A stretch of DNA of 64,000 nt from Palaemon carinicauda (lineage: Eukaryota > Arthropoda > Malacostraca > Decapoda > Palaemonidae), in NCBI RefSeq assembly GCF_036898095.1, contig NC_090739.1, forward strand, positions 61,884,853 to 61,948,852, in the 5' to 3' direction. This document shows positions 54,650 through 64,000 of the stretch, piece by piece. Both the position numbers and the translations under genes were made by a program. Under the pieces are notes generated by a model that was given only the letters and a program-made list of their open reading frames with translations, was not told where the DNA came from and did no database searches. Position 1 is the first letter of the stretch. Each line of letters opens with the position of its first letter.

Positions 54650-56155
54650 AGAGATTATGCTATGAGCCCATAGACCGAAGGTCCAATGGTCTCGAAAGTG
54701 GTAAAGTCTACCCCCTACCGGGACCACCGCGTTGTGAGGGGGTGAATCTAGGTACTTTCCTTCTCCGAGCCCCCTTTTTTCTAGGTCCGTCTCGATGGCG
54801 AGACTGTCTTCTACTCCTGTAGCTTCCTCTCTGGTGTCCACGAGAGGAGCCTGAGGGTTCGGATCTAGGGCTGTATGCAGGTAAAACATCCCAACGGGGT
54901 TGGGCTGTGTACCTGGGGAATCAGTGAGGTAGACCACCTGATGAGGGGGATTTGGATGCATAGACGTCGAATCGGAGGGAGGCTGTGATGACGAGTGGGT
55001 AACCGACTATCGATTCCTGTCTGATAGAGGCCTCAGACAGAACGTATTTCCCACAACTAACCCGATCAGACCATCAAACGTGTAGGTCGAATTGGAAGGG
55101 CAGATCTTGGAATTATCGTAACCCCCAGACTGACAACATCCTGGTCCAGACAGATCGGGCCTGCCCTTTAGGAAATAATACTGTTACCTTCGGTACCTTG
55201 TCTAACCTAACCAAGGCAATCTCTTTCAATCGAATGAATCCGTTGAACGGGAATTCTAGTACCTGGGAGTAAATTCTAGGTCCCCCAGAGGGAGGATGTC
55301 TATGCCATCCAGATTTATGGTACCATCTATATATGGAACCTGTAAGGCAAATCTCTATGCGTTGTTTTTATCGAAGGAGGTTACTTCGATATGCCTGGGG
55401 CTGTAGGGGGAAACTTCTGAGTTCCTGAACGGATCTGACTCACTACCATACTTTTGAGCTCCGTCATAGCCCCTTGGTTTTCCCTAGAATGTGTTGCTTT
55501 TAGCAGTCACGGTTTATGCAGGGTAACATGAACATCAGGATCCATTAAGGGTCCTAGGTCGGTGACGTAGGTAATTGCAAAGCTGAAGGCTCAAAATTCA
55601 TCCCCACCTACCTGCCCGTCCATGGGGTCGTCGTCCAACCTTAGAGAGGACACTCTGAGGAGATAGGGACCTCTAGATGGAGCATTTCTTCCCAACCTTG
55701 ATAACCAAGGGCGGAGAGCCTCTCTTGCAGGCCAGAGAGATTCATCATCATCCTGACGGGAACCATGTAGGCGAACCTTCTGTAAAAGAAAGGGGACATA
55801 AGTCTGGATGTTCCTTGAACTTTGGTTAGTGATCCTATTCACAGGCTGGGATCAACTGTACAACTCATAAAAATCAATTTTAAAGAAAAATCATTTAATG
55901 TACTATCTTTTGGGGTATAGTTCGACACTTGTATTCATGAAATGTGACACTGTTGGCGCATCCGCCACAGGTTGGCCACCCCTGACTCAGACGTTCAGAA
56001 CCGGGTCTAACATTATTTACTGGCTATTAGTATTCTATTGATTCATCTGTTCACTGACCAGAGTTTCAAGGAACAGTAGATAGCCTCTCATGGCATGGTT
56101 AGTCTCGACCCGGCCCTTCATTAGAAGGGGCCAACGTTTGGTTCCCAGTACTGAG
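54650..56155. other. DIRS D internal region without recognised gene
   Basis: Expected position for Gag on the minus strand. Short open frames (54961-54635, 55842-55591) have no matching motif in other copies. Probably degraded Gag, but I cannot show it. Confidence 0.35.
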
Positions 56156-56159
56156 TGGA

Positions 56160-56545
56160 AACTTATTTCTATTTGAACACTATGTTGTATGGATATTTAT
56201 TCATATTTAGGCATAGTTAGAATTGAATATGTATAAATATAGGCATAATCAATTTATTTCTATTTGAACACGATGTTGTATGAATATCTATTCATATTTA
56301 GGTATAGTTAGAATTGAATATGCACAAATATAGGCACAATCAATTTATTTCTATTTGAACACTATGTTGTATGGATATTTATTCATATTTAGGCATAGTT
56401 AGAATTGAAAATGCATAAATATAGGCATAATCAATTTATTTCTATTTGAACACGATGTTGTATGGATATTTATCCATATTTATACATAGTTAGAATTAAA
56501 TATATGCATAAATATAGGCATAGTTATGTTCATATATTTTTATTT
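56160..56545. repeat. Tandem array of about 91-bp units in DIRS D
   Basis: Four copies starting near 56162, 56253, 56344 and 56436, each with TTATTTCTATTTGAACAC, then ATGTTGTATG and a TTTAGGCATAGTTAGAATTG block. The fourth is truncated. AT-rich, no open frame across units. Confidence 0.9.
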
Positions 56546-56682
56546 GGACTTTCAAGAATAACTAATGAATATTACCAACGCAAATTCAAAGTGTCATTAA
56601 AGTAAGTACAGTTTACTTTGTATTCATGTTAAATCCTTTCCTTTACAGCAAAACAAGAGATTGGCCACCAGTGGTCTGAGTG

Positions 56683-57195
56683 AGCTCTGTCTGTAACGGA
56701 GCTCCGGTAACAATCCCCGGTACAAAGGTCCGTCATAGTGACAACGTGAACACCAGAGGAAAACTAATATTAACCTCAATGCTGATCGCCTGTACGATAT
56801 CCGGTTAAGCCGGAGATTCGATGAAAAGGATCGTAATAACGATATTGTGATTATTTATGAAAAAGGGTTCATACCCTGATTCTGATCGTCTGATTGATCT
56901 CTGTTTGTAACGGAGAACTAGTGACAAAGGTCCGTCATCGTGAAAACGTGATCCTCAGCGGTACGATAACATTCTCTAATACTGAATGTTTGTGTTATCT
57001 CCAGTGAAGCCGGAGATTCGATGAAAAAGGGACCGTAATAATGAAACTGTGAAGTCTTCATCGGTATCACATTGTTAACTCCGGTTCTGGCCGTCTGCTT
57101 GATCTCTGTTTGTACCGGAGATCCGGTAGCAAAGGCCCGTCACCGTGATATCGTGACCGTTCCCGGTACGATAACATTAACCTCAATGAATGATT
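56683..57195. repeat. Diverged tandem repeat, about 200-214 bp, in DIRS D
   Basis: Three copies starting near 56684, 56898 and 57099: 'gatctctgtttgtaacggag', then 'aaaggtccgtcatcgtgaaa', then 'ggtacgataacatt' and 'gaagccggagattcgatgaa'. The units contain several small inverted pairs. Function unknown; perhaps part of the element 5' leader. Confidence 0.82.
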
Positions 57196-58261
57196 GTGTT
57201 ATCTCCCGTGAAGCCGGCCGTAACGGTGTAATTATGATCAAACATGACAAAGGTTCGTGTGTAAAAGGCTTCAGCCGGAGTCCGAGTGCCGGATTACACC
57301 GTTGCACTCCAAAAATCTGCTCCTGAACGTTAACTAGTTCTCACCCAATGAGTATCCATATAGCGGAGCATAACTCAAGGCGGAGCTAAGCATAACTTCG
57401 GAGCTAAGGGTGTCGGTATAAAACGACCCCAATTAATGACTCATACACTAACGTACCTATTAATAGTGTTAGCTATATTAACAGTAACCACATCAATAAA
57501 AACGTTTATAATATTAAACGTACTATCATCAACTCTGATACTAAGAGGAGGCTTGAATAACTCGTGATCGTATAAAAACGGAGAACGGGAAATTCACCTC
57601 TCTTACTCGAGCTAACAAAGAAAACGAGAGAAGGAATAACTCATATCTGTAGAACAGGGAACGAGCAGTCTCTGTTTTCGCTCTCAAGGTTACATAATAA
57701 AAAACTAACATCACACAATAAAACAAGAACATTAATAAAATTGATTGCTTTTCTTAGTAATAACCAAGAACGAAGAATAACGTAACAAAAAAACAAGGAT
57801 ATAGTCTAAATCGAAGCCTCTGAGGCGAGAACAAACTAAGACTAAATCGCTAAACTTTAATTCGCTATTCTTTAAATCGCTATTCTTCGTAGGTCCAAAT
57901 TGGACTTGCAAGCAAATAAATACCATAGCAAAAATTAATGATAACAATAAAAGGCCATAAAACGTAAGTGATATAACCAAGATGAAAGAGTACCAGATGG
58001 GCAAAATTAACTAGAATATTTACCGAAGCGAACATAACCCAAAATGGCTGCCGATACCTCGGCAAGACAATCGCTTCCAAAACTAAAAACCACCATATTG
58101 GAAACAGAACAAATGCCCGGTACTGTCAAAAGCTGCCAAAACAAACTATGGTACTTAACATTGGTAAGGGTGAAGTATCAACGTCAGTCATGTTGAATAA
58201 ACGACAATCACTTCGAAAAACACTGGGCAAAACACTTAAAACTTTGCTGGCAAGTCCAACA

Positions 58262-58548
58262 CAGAAGGATGACCTAGTGAGCGCGAGTGGTGGGTGTCGG
58301 TAGGGTAACCCAACTGTATTCTCTAGGGCCTGTCACGGCCCTCCCCCTTTGATGAAGGGATTATCTAAATGGAAGACAGCCTGTGAATAGTGTTTTACAA
58401 ACGCCCTTGTTAGATATACGACACCAACAAGGTGCTCGCGCGAGGGTTGTAACCTCTGCATTCCATGCTTTTAATTTTCTCTGGTATATTTGGAAGATTT
58501 ATATCAGAAAAAGTACAAAGAAGGACTTTTTCGCCGGCCGTCACAGGT
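58262..58548 (-). repeat. DIRS D inverted terminal repeat (5' side)
   Basis: From CAGAAGGATGACCTAGTGAG to GGCCGTCACAGG. Pairs with 51137-51422. Confidence 0.93.
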
Positions 58549-58657
58549 TCGACCCAGAAATTAACTACTGTATATAGAAGCCAGTATATCACAAACCTCT
58601 TAAAAATGTCATACCTTGAATGCTCAAAAAATAGATTTACATTTTTATAAAAATTAC

Positions 58658-58767
58658 CTTCCAGCATTTCGTTATGTGACCAGCCATGCGATGGGGAAGT
58701 ATCCTGTGGACAGGATCAAACGGACATTCTAGTAACTCTTCTGTTGCTCTGTAATTTGACATTATTC
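58658..58767 (-). CDS. GTSF1/Asterix-like, first coding exon (first CHHC finger)
   Basis: The exon is bounded by an acceptor (TTCCATCTTTGCAG) and a donor (AAG then GTAATTTT). Five untranslated bases precede the ATG at 58762, so a separate 5' UTR exon lies upstream. Thirty-five codons follow: MSNYRATEELLECPFDPV, HRILPHRMAGHITKCWK. The CHHC residues are C13, H19, H29, C33 (C-x5-H-x9-H-x3-C), and the 'ECPFDxxHxI' opening is typical of GTSF1 finger 1, which contacts RNA in known family members. The CWK end joins NH in the next coding exon, recreating the conserved 'C.KNH' linker, which independently supports the splice. Alternatives with a CHHC finger (TRMT13, U11-48K) carry only one. It lies between DIRS elements D and E. 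Confidence 0.92.
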
Positions 58768-59722
58768 CTGCAAAGATGGAAAAATGGATGGTTTTCAATA
58801 AATTCAACAGAATAGGCTATTAGTAGAACACTGAAAAATGGTTATGCTACCTTATTAATTGGTTCTATTTGAATACTAAATTATATAAATATAATGTTAA
58901 CAAGTTATGGATGCCTCCCAACCGGTGTATTTCCCTGTTTAAAATTACATTTGGTGATCATCCAAAATATGACAAATTCGTAGATAATTTTTATTTTTCC
59001 TAACTATACAAACCTTAGCTATTTACATGGGGTATTTACTTCGGCGTAGCTGAAATGACGAGCCATAAGAATTTTAACGAGGGTTTACTACCCCTCCGCT
59101 AGTTAGCAGGGGGGTAGGGAGGGGTAGCTTGCTACCCCTTCCCCCTCACACACACAGTGAGTGCTTCACTTTACTTAGAGGTAGGACTTATCCCGGGGGA
59201 CAGGGCTGGCGGGCAAATATGTGTAAATAGCTAAGGTTTGTATAGTTAGGAAAAATACAAATTATCTACGCTATTTACATGGGGTGACTTAACCCTTAGG
59301 AAGGGTGGTAAGTTCCTGCCATACTGGCTTTGGCTTGCCCGGGGATTCCATATTTGAGTGTTTACGTACTCAGACAATGGGGAATCCCTGCTCCTCGCTA
59401 GCGGCTGTGAAACTGCTGCGGTCTACGTAAGGTTGTGTGCGAAGGTGAAAAGTGACTCGTCCCAGGAAGTTGACCTGGAGTTCCTCAGATGGAAATCTAG
59501 GCTAGGACTCTCCCAATACCACCTCGTCAGGGTATGTGGACATGACAGTATTACACTTAATACTAGGAACACAAGGAAGCATGGTTTACCTGCAGTGGTT
59601 TGAGGTCAGCTGTGCAGAGAACCCAGGATGCTGCTTTCCCCAAGAGAGGGGAGGATGAAGAAAAGAATAAGGGCCAGACAAACCTTTTCATTCATGCAGA
59701 CTAAGACCGGGTAACAATGCTC

Positions 59723-60211
59723 TCAACCTTCTGCTACTTGTCCATTAAGGAGCCTGAGGTTTAGACCAGCTGTTGTGCAGCCACCAAAGGGCCGATAGAA
59801 AACGTATAGAGCCTCCTGTGGGTCACGTCTTGCAGGTTGTGGGCTGTGAAGGTGGTCTGACACTTCCACACCCCAGCTTGCAGGACCTGCGTCACTGAAT
59901 AATTCTTCTTGAAGGCCAGGGACGTAGCTATGCCCGACATCATGCGCTCTAGGGCGACGTGACGGAGAAGGGTCAGGATTCAAGGGCAAGTGTATTACCT
60001 TGCGAATCCAGGCAGAGATGGTATTCCTGGTGACCATTCTCTTCGTTTTCCCAGTGCTCACAAACAAGGCTTGAACCTGGGGACGAACTGCAGCTGTTCT
60101 CTTAAGATACAACCTCAGACTCCTTACTGGGCAAAGTAGGAGATGGTCTGGGTCATCTGTTACAGAACGGAGACTCGAAACCTGGAGAGAGTCGAACCGA
60201 GGGTCCGGCAC
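59723..60211 (-). pseudogene. DIRS E recombinase, C-terminal part
   Basis: 60211 onward reads LLLCPVRSLRLYLKRTAAVR, KTKRMVTRNTISAWIRKVIH and RPRAHDV, then shifts frame to (59943-59761) SGIATSLAFKKNYSVTQVLQ, AGVWKCQTTFTAHNLQDVTH. The His is present; the Arg that should follow HDV is lost at the shift, and the nucleophile position (SHYL in B, SFYL in A) reads AHNL, with Asn in place of Tyr. It is inactive by both features. Confidence 0.82.
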
Positions 60212-60292
60212 TCCCGGGTTCTGAGTCTTGGCGACAAACTCAGGGACGAAACTGAAGGTTACCTTCCCCCATCCCCTTGAATGGGCGATGTC

Positions 60293-60900
60293 TTATGAGA
60301 GAACATGTAGTTCGCTGACTCGCTTGGCCGAGGCCAAAGCTAGCAGAAACACAGTCTTCCAAGTAAGGTGGCGATCTGAAGCCTGGCGTAGTGGTTCGTA
60401 GGGAGATCTCTTTAGAGACCTGAGAACTCGAACCACGTTCCAAGGAGGGGGTCTCACTTCCGACTGAGGGCAGGTAAGTTCATAGCTTCGTATGAGAAGA
60501 GAAAGTTCCAGCGAAGAAGAAATGTCCATTCCTTTGATCCTGAAGGCAAGACTTACGGCTGAGCGATAGCCTTTCACTGCCGAGACTGCAAGGCGCATTT
60601 CCTCCCGCAAATATACGAGGAACTCGGCTATTGCTGGAATAGTGGCATCGAGTGGAGAGATACCCCTTCCACGACACCAACCACAAAAAACTCACCACTT
60701 CGCCTGGTAGACCCCTGCGGATGACTTGCGCAGGTGTCCAGACATCCTGTTCACAACTTGTTGCGAAAATCCTCTCTCTTTGAGGAGATGCTGGATAGTC
60801 TCCAGGCGTGAAGTCGAAGCGAAGCTACGGCTTTGTGGAAGATGTTGGCATGTGGTTGTTTGAGTAGCTCGTGACGTGGAGGGAGTTCCCTTGGAGGCTC
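60293..60900 (-). pseudogene. DIRS E recombinase, N-terminal part
   Basis: LETIQHLLKERGFSQQVVNR and SSAGVYQAKW (60850-60692), then after a break EMRLAVSAVKGYRSAVSLAF and LLALASAKRVSELHVLS (60610-60293), which holds the first catalytic Arg in KRVSE. A stop/shift occurs at about 60690. The frame of the first part continues upstream, open, across the RNase H gene to 61315. Confidence 0.82.
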
Positions 60901-60930
60901 CGTAAGGAGTTGCAGAAGGTCCGGGAACCA

Positions 60931-61646
60931 TTATGCGTGATGCCATAGGGGAACTATGAGGGTCATTGAAAGGTTGACCGATATTCTGATCTTGTTGAGT
61001 ATTCTCCTCATCAGACAGAACGGGGGAAAGGCATACACATCGATGTTGTCCCACAGTTGTTGGAAGGCATCTTGCCAGAGAGCCTTGGGATCCGGGACTA
61101 GGGAGCAGTACAGCGGGAGATTGTAGTTCAGCACAGTAGCGAACAGGTCCACAGTCGGGGAACCCCAAAAAGTCAAGACTTTGTTGGCTACTTGAGGATC
61201 CAAAGACCACTCGGTACTCACTATCTGTGTCGCTCTGCTCAGACTGTCGGCGAGCACATTCCTTTTGCCCGGAATGAAGCGAGCTGCTAGTGTGATCGAG
61301 TGGACTTCGGACCATCTCAGTATCTCTACTGCAAGATGGGATAGCTGTTCTGAAAAGGTACCTCCCTGCTTGTTGATATAAGCCACCACTGTGGTGTTGT
61401 TGCTCATCACTACCACAGTTGGCCCGCCAAGACTTGGTGGAACTTCTGAAGTGCCAGGAACACGGCCTTCATTTCTAGCTGGCTTATGTGAAGGTACTTT
61501 TCTGATTCTGACCACAGGCCTGAGGTCCTGTGGTTCAGAACGTGGGCCCCCACCCTTTCTTTGACGCGCCCGAAAACAACATCAAGTCCGGGGGGAGGAC
61601 GAGAAGATCCACTCCCTTTCGTAGTTTCTCGTCTGCCACCCACCAC
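60931..61646 (-). pseudogene. DIRS E RNase H domain
   Basis: 61646-61410 gives TSGLWSESEKYLHISQLEMK (catalytic Glu in QLE). After a one-base shift near 61430, 61515-60931 gives VVVMSNNTTVVAYINKQGGT (the expected Asp reads Asn-Asn), IPGKRNVLADSLSRATQIVS, TEWSLDPQVANKVLTFWG, DLFATVLNYNLPLYCSLVPD and the YAFPPFCLMRRILNKI connector. The upstream DASxxGWGA motif is degraded to RVKERVGAHV. Probably inactive. Confidence 0.82.
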
Positions 61647-61741
61647 TGGAGATCAGTCTGTTCCCGTTGTCCCATAGGGATCAGGGTGTCCGGGGAATCG
61701 TGTCCTTGATTCCACCGCGACTTGAGTCGCCACTGGAGGGA

Positions 61742-62671
61742 TCAAATCCTGAGGCGACTGTTGGGAACCAGACGGGCCAGGGAGGAGAGATGGCCGAGGA
61801 GACGTAACCACGTTTGGGCTGGAAGTTCTTCTCGTGTGAGGAAAGGTCTCGCGACCTTCCTCAGCCTTGCTATCCTGTCGTATGATGGGAAGGCTTTGTG
61901 GAGATTGGTGTCTATGACCATGCCTAGGTATACCAGTCTCTGAGAGGGCTGCAGAGAGGACTTCTCGAGGTTTACCATGATCCCTAGATCTTGGCAAAGT
62001 TCGGGAAGCTTGTCTCGGTTGCAAAGAAGGGTTGCCTTTGAGTCTGCTAGGATCAGCCAGTCGTCCAGATAACGGAGGAGACGGATGCCGATCCTGTGAG
62101 CCCATGATGAAATCAGGGTGAACACCTTGGTGAACACTTGGGGTGCTGTGGAGAGACCGAAGCACAGCACCTTGAACTGGTAGATCTTGTCGTCTAGGCA
62201 AAATCTTAAGTACTTCCTTGAAGACGGGTGGACTGGGATCTGGAAGTACGCGTCCTTCAGGTCCAGTGTGCACATGAAGTCTTGTGGTCTCACTGCAAGC
62301 CTGACCGTGTCTGCCATCTCCATACTGAACAGAGTCTGTTTGACAAACCCGTTCAGTGTCGAGAGGTCGATGACTGGTCTCCAGCCTCCAGATGCCTTTC
62401 TCACAAGAAAGAGTTGACTGTAGAAGCCTGGGGACCCGTCCAAAACCTCTTGGAGAAAGTCCTTCTTCAACATGGTCTGGACTTCTGCCCGGAGGGCCTG
62501 TCCCTTTACCGATCCCATGGTAAGGGAGCTCAAAGACACTGAATTCGCTGTCAGGGGAGGTAGACATGAGATGAATGGGACGCGATAACCCTGACCGATT
62601 ACGGAAATCGTCCAGGTATCTGCCCAGAGTTGCTGCCACCTTGTCGCGCAACTTTGTAGGCATCCCCCCAC
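61742..62671 (-). CDS. DIRS E reverse transcriptase, open frame
   Basis: A 309-codon frame with the complete RT order: FYSQLFLVRKASGGWRPVID, FMCTLDLKDAYFQIPVHPSS (first Asp), KYLRFCLDDKIYQFKVLCFG, LSTAPQVFTKVF, RLLRYLDDWLILADSKATLL (DD pair) and VNLEKSSLQPSQRLVYLGMV. It stops before RNase H through a frameshift at about 61740. The first 50 codons overlap the Gag/RT boundary and are not RT. Related to but distinct from B. Open -1 frame: 62681-61653. Confidence 0.88.
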   Translation of the reverse strand: MGGCLQSCATRWQQLWADTWTISVIGQGYRVPFISCLPPLTANSVSLSSLTMGSVKGQALRAEVQTMLKKDFLQEVLDGSPGFYSQLFLVRKASGGWRPVIDLSTLNGFVKQTLFSMEMADTVRLAVRPQDFMCTLDLKDAYFQIPVHPSSRKYLRFCLDDKIYQFKVLCFGLSTAPQVFTKVFTLISSWAHRIGIRLLRYLDDWLILADSKATLLCNRDKLPELCQDLGIMVNLEKSSLQPSQRLVYLGMVIDTNLHKAFPSYDRIARLRKVARPFLTREELPAQTWLRLLGHLSSLARLVPNSRLRI

Positions 62672-62699
62672 TGGTGGACATGCAGGGGGACTGCCAATC

Positions 62700-63629
62700 C
62701 TAGCGTTTACGGCCTCGGCCGTTCGCTCTAGGGTTCTTGCCTCCTCCCCTGGAGAACTTCTTGCCCCTTCTGCCCTTGGCAGGAAAGGGCTTAGACACCT
62801 GCTTCCCTGTCGTTGTTGTTGTCTTCCTAGTGTCCTTAGCTGGACGGGGTTGCTGAGCTGCTGGAGGTTTGTAAGGCCTCGATGTCAGGGCCTTGTGGAT
62901 GAGGGAATCCTGATTGGACTTCCTCCACCTCTCAGAGGCTAGCTCCACGTCCTTTGGCTCAAACAAGCTCTTACCGAGAACGGAAGAGTGTCTGAGCCTG
63001 CTAACATCAGAACTGGGGATCTTCTGGTGGAACCTCTCAGCCACTGCGTCCCATTTGAGAATCGTGTTGGCTCACAAGCTCGAGACTTGATGGGCCAGAA
63101 ACTCGATGGTTCGCATGCCTGAGAGTAAGAATGTCTCCAGTGCCTTCCTGGTACTTTCTTTGGACAGGACCTCAGAACGTACCAGGATGCCCAGAGATCC
63201 CAGCCAGATGTCCAGTCACGAAGTTGCCTGCATGGCACACTTCGCAACTTTCTCCTGGCTTAGGATCTCAGTTGCGGAATAGGACACTTGCCGGTTGGAG
63301 TCTCTCTTAAGAGGGACTCCTCCAGTGAGTTCTTCCATCAAATGGTGTACTGGAAGACTCAAACAAGTCTCCTCTAGGATTTCAAAGTACCTCCTCTGAT
63401 GTATTCGAGGAGGAGGGAGGAGCTTGTTACCGGCACTGGATCTATTGGAGGAGGCAAGCTCAGAGAGCTGGCCCTCGACCTTGTCTCTGGCACTCTTCAT
63501 CCCCTGAGACCAGGGCAAAGCTGCACTGGCCCTAGAGGGTTTCTGGGTGCCGTAGATTCGGTCCAGGACCATATCCTTCCCTTCACAAGGAGGAATCTCT
63601 GGGTCTGGGATCCCACTGAGGTTCCTCAT
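62700..63629 (-). pseudogene. DIRS E Gag-like protein with two in-frame stops
   Basis: 63629-63216 (137 codons) and 63044-62700 (114 codons) lie in the same frame, and the gap between them reads through as protein-like sequence (SLGILVRSEVLSKESTRKAL, LLSGMRTIEFLAHQVSSL) broken only by TGA at 63218-63216 and another near 63073. The tail is strongly basic (KPFPAKGRRGKKFSRGGGKN), a nucleocapsid-like end as in B. Upstream, 63977-63723 is an acidic, Pro-rich piece of the same protein. Confidence 0.75.
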
Positions 63630-63722
63630 GAGGGTCAGGACTTGCCAGAACGCATTTTCTGACTCCTGGTGCTCTCCTCCTGACGGACTGGCAGCGAAGT
63701 CTCCCGTCCCCAGAGGCTCTTC

Positions 63723-63977
63723 CTAGGGAGACTCGCAGACGTTCTCCAAAGGTCTATCTGGTTCCTGTCGGGTCCTTGCGGAAGACTTGGGAACAGTCTT
63801 CGAGTCCTTCGGCTCCCTCCTAGGAGGAATGCAGGACTCCAGCAATGAAGGATGTAAGGCCTTCGCCACCTCTACACGAGGGGACTTCTCAGGATATGGT
63901 GGAGTTTCCCCCATTGATGCGATGGGGGAACAGACCGGATCTTCCGGCTCTCCTGAGGATGGGTAATACTCATCCAC
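63723..63977 (-). pseudogene. DIRS E Gag-like N-terminal piece
   Basis: An 84-codon frame, MDEYYPSSGEPEDPVCSPIA and later KSPRVEVAKALHPSLLESCI. It is acidic and Pro/Ser-rich, comparable in place to the acidic stretch of B Gag (VDDPIEEVSENEEEN). It ends at TAG/TGA before the core domain, and its 5' continuation is outside the window. Confidence 0.6.
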
Positions 63978-64000
63978 AGAGGAGGGAGAGAAAGTCTGAG

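Larger units (their letters stand above)
51092..58560 (-). mobile_element. DIRS-like retrotransposon D (different lineage)
   Basis: Long inverted terminal repeats (about 286 bp; 51137-51422 and 58262-58548), an internal complementary region at 51481-51573 and no target duplication (shared AGAAA at the ends). Order on minus: RT (54640-54069), RNase H (54017-53223), recombinase (53037-51949). The 5' half (54650-58260) has no recognisable Gag but two tandem arrays. It ends 97 bp from the GTSF1-like exon at 58658-58767. Confidence 0.9.
58980..64000 (-). mobile_element. DIRS-like retrotransposon E, 5' end outside window
   Basis: The left outer end (GTAGATAATTTTTATTTTTC) begins at 58980, and an internal complementary region (59219-59285) repeats its complement joined to TACAAATTATCTACGCTATT. 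On minus: Gag-like (63977-62700), RT (62671-61742, intact frame with DD), RNase H (61646-60931), recombinase (60900-59761). The element's other terminus is beyond 64000. In gene orientation it lies upstream of the first coding exon. Confidence 0.88.

Noticed and set aside
57072..57326. 84-codon plus ORF with a hydrophobic start resembling a secreted Cys-containing peptide
   Set aside because: It lies across the diverged tandem repeat of DIRS D, on the opposite strand to the element's genes, and other repeat units do not keep the frame.

Overview
This is a eukaryotic, intron-scale window, most likely from a decapod crustacean. Long (AT)n, (GA)n and (TAA)n microsatellites, many tyrosine-recombinase DIRS-like retrotransposons, pogo/Tigger relics and a LINE family ending in (TAA)n point that way. 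The species assignment is inference; the repeat content is read directly. There is no bacterial-style gene organisation, rRNA, tRNA or CRISPR array. Most long open frames are transposon genes, their frame shadows, or translated microsatellite.

The only host gene I recognise is easy to miss because its exons are tiny and far apart. On the minus strand, four coding exons (58658-58767, 46528-46654, 24232-24388, 982-1068) encode a GTSF1/Asterix-like protein: two CHHC zinc fingers with exact C-x5-H-x9-H-x3-C spacing, an acidic DEDWD segment and a charged tail. All splice sites are GT..AG and the phases (0, 1, 2) agree at each junction. The family consists of Piwi-piRNA pathway cofactors that help silence transposons. 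The introns (about 12 kb, 22 kb and 23 kb) make up nearly the whole window.

The introns are packed with mobile elements. Seven DIRS-like copies lie on the minus strand, in the same orientation as the gene: G (decayed, about 13.6-16.5 kb), A (16.85-24.21), B (26.11-32.87), C (35.07-41.62), F (decayed, from 47.3), D (51.09-58.56) and E (58.98 to beyond the window). A-D show inverted terminal repeats plus an internal complementary region that fuses the two ends. B is the most complete, with a Gag-like region, an intact 502-aa RT-RNase H frame and a tyrosine recombinase. A and C are internally deleted relatives. D and E belong to other lineages, each inactivated in its own way.

The second layer is a plus-strand APE-type LINE family: one copy at 7.9-10.7 kb, and a stack at 33.06-45.11 kb in which one LINE is split by a minus-strand LINE, by DIRS C and by another LINE. 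Short derivatives joining the LINE 5' and 3' ends lie at 6.1, 25.1 and 50.5 kb. DNA transposons form a third layer: a Tigger-like deletion derivative (3612-5001), a Tigger-like transposase relic (10.70-11.88), two copies of a 'TCGCGG' MITE carrying huge AT microsatellites (1916-3359 and 22839-23571), a 208-bp hAT-type MITE with a perfect 8-bp duplication (39640-39847) and a 203-bp near-palindromic MITE (45391-45593).

Overall, the window is a transposon-silencing gene whose introns have been repeatedly invaded, in sense orientation, by tyrosine-recombinase retrotransposons.
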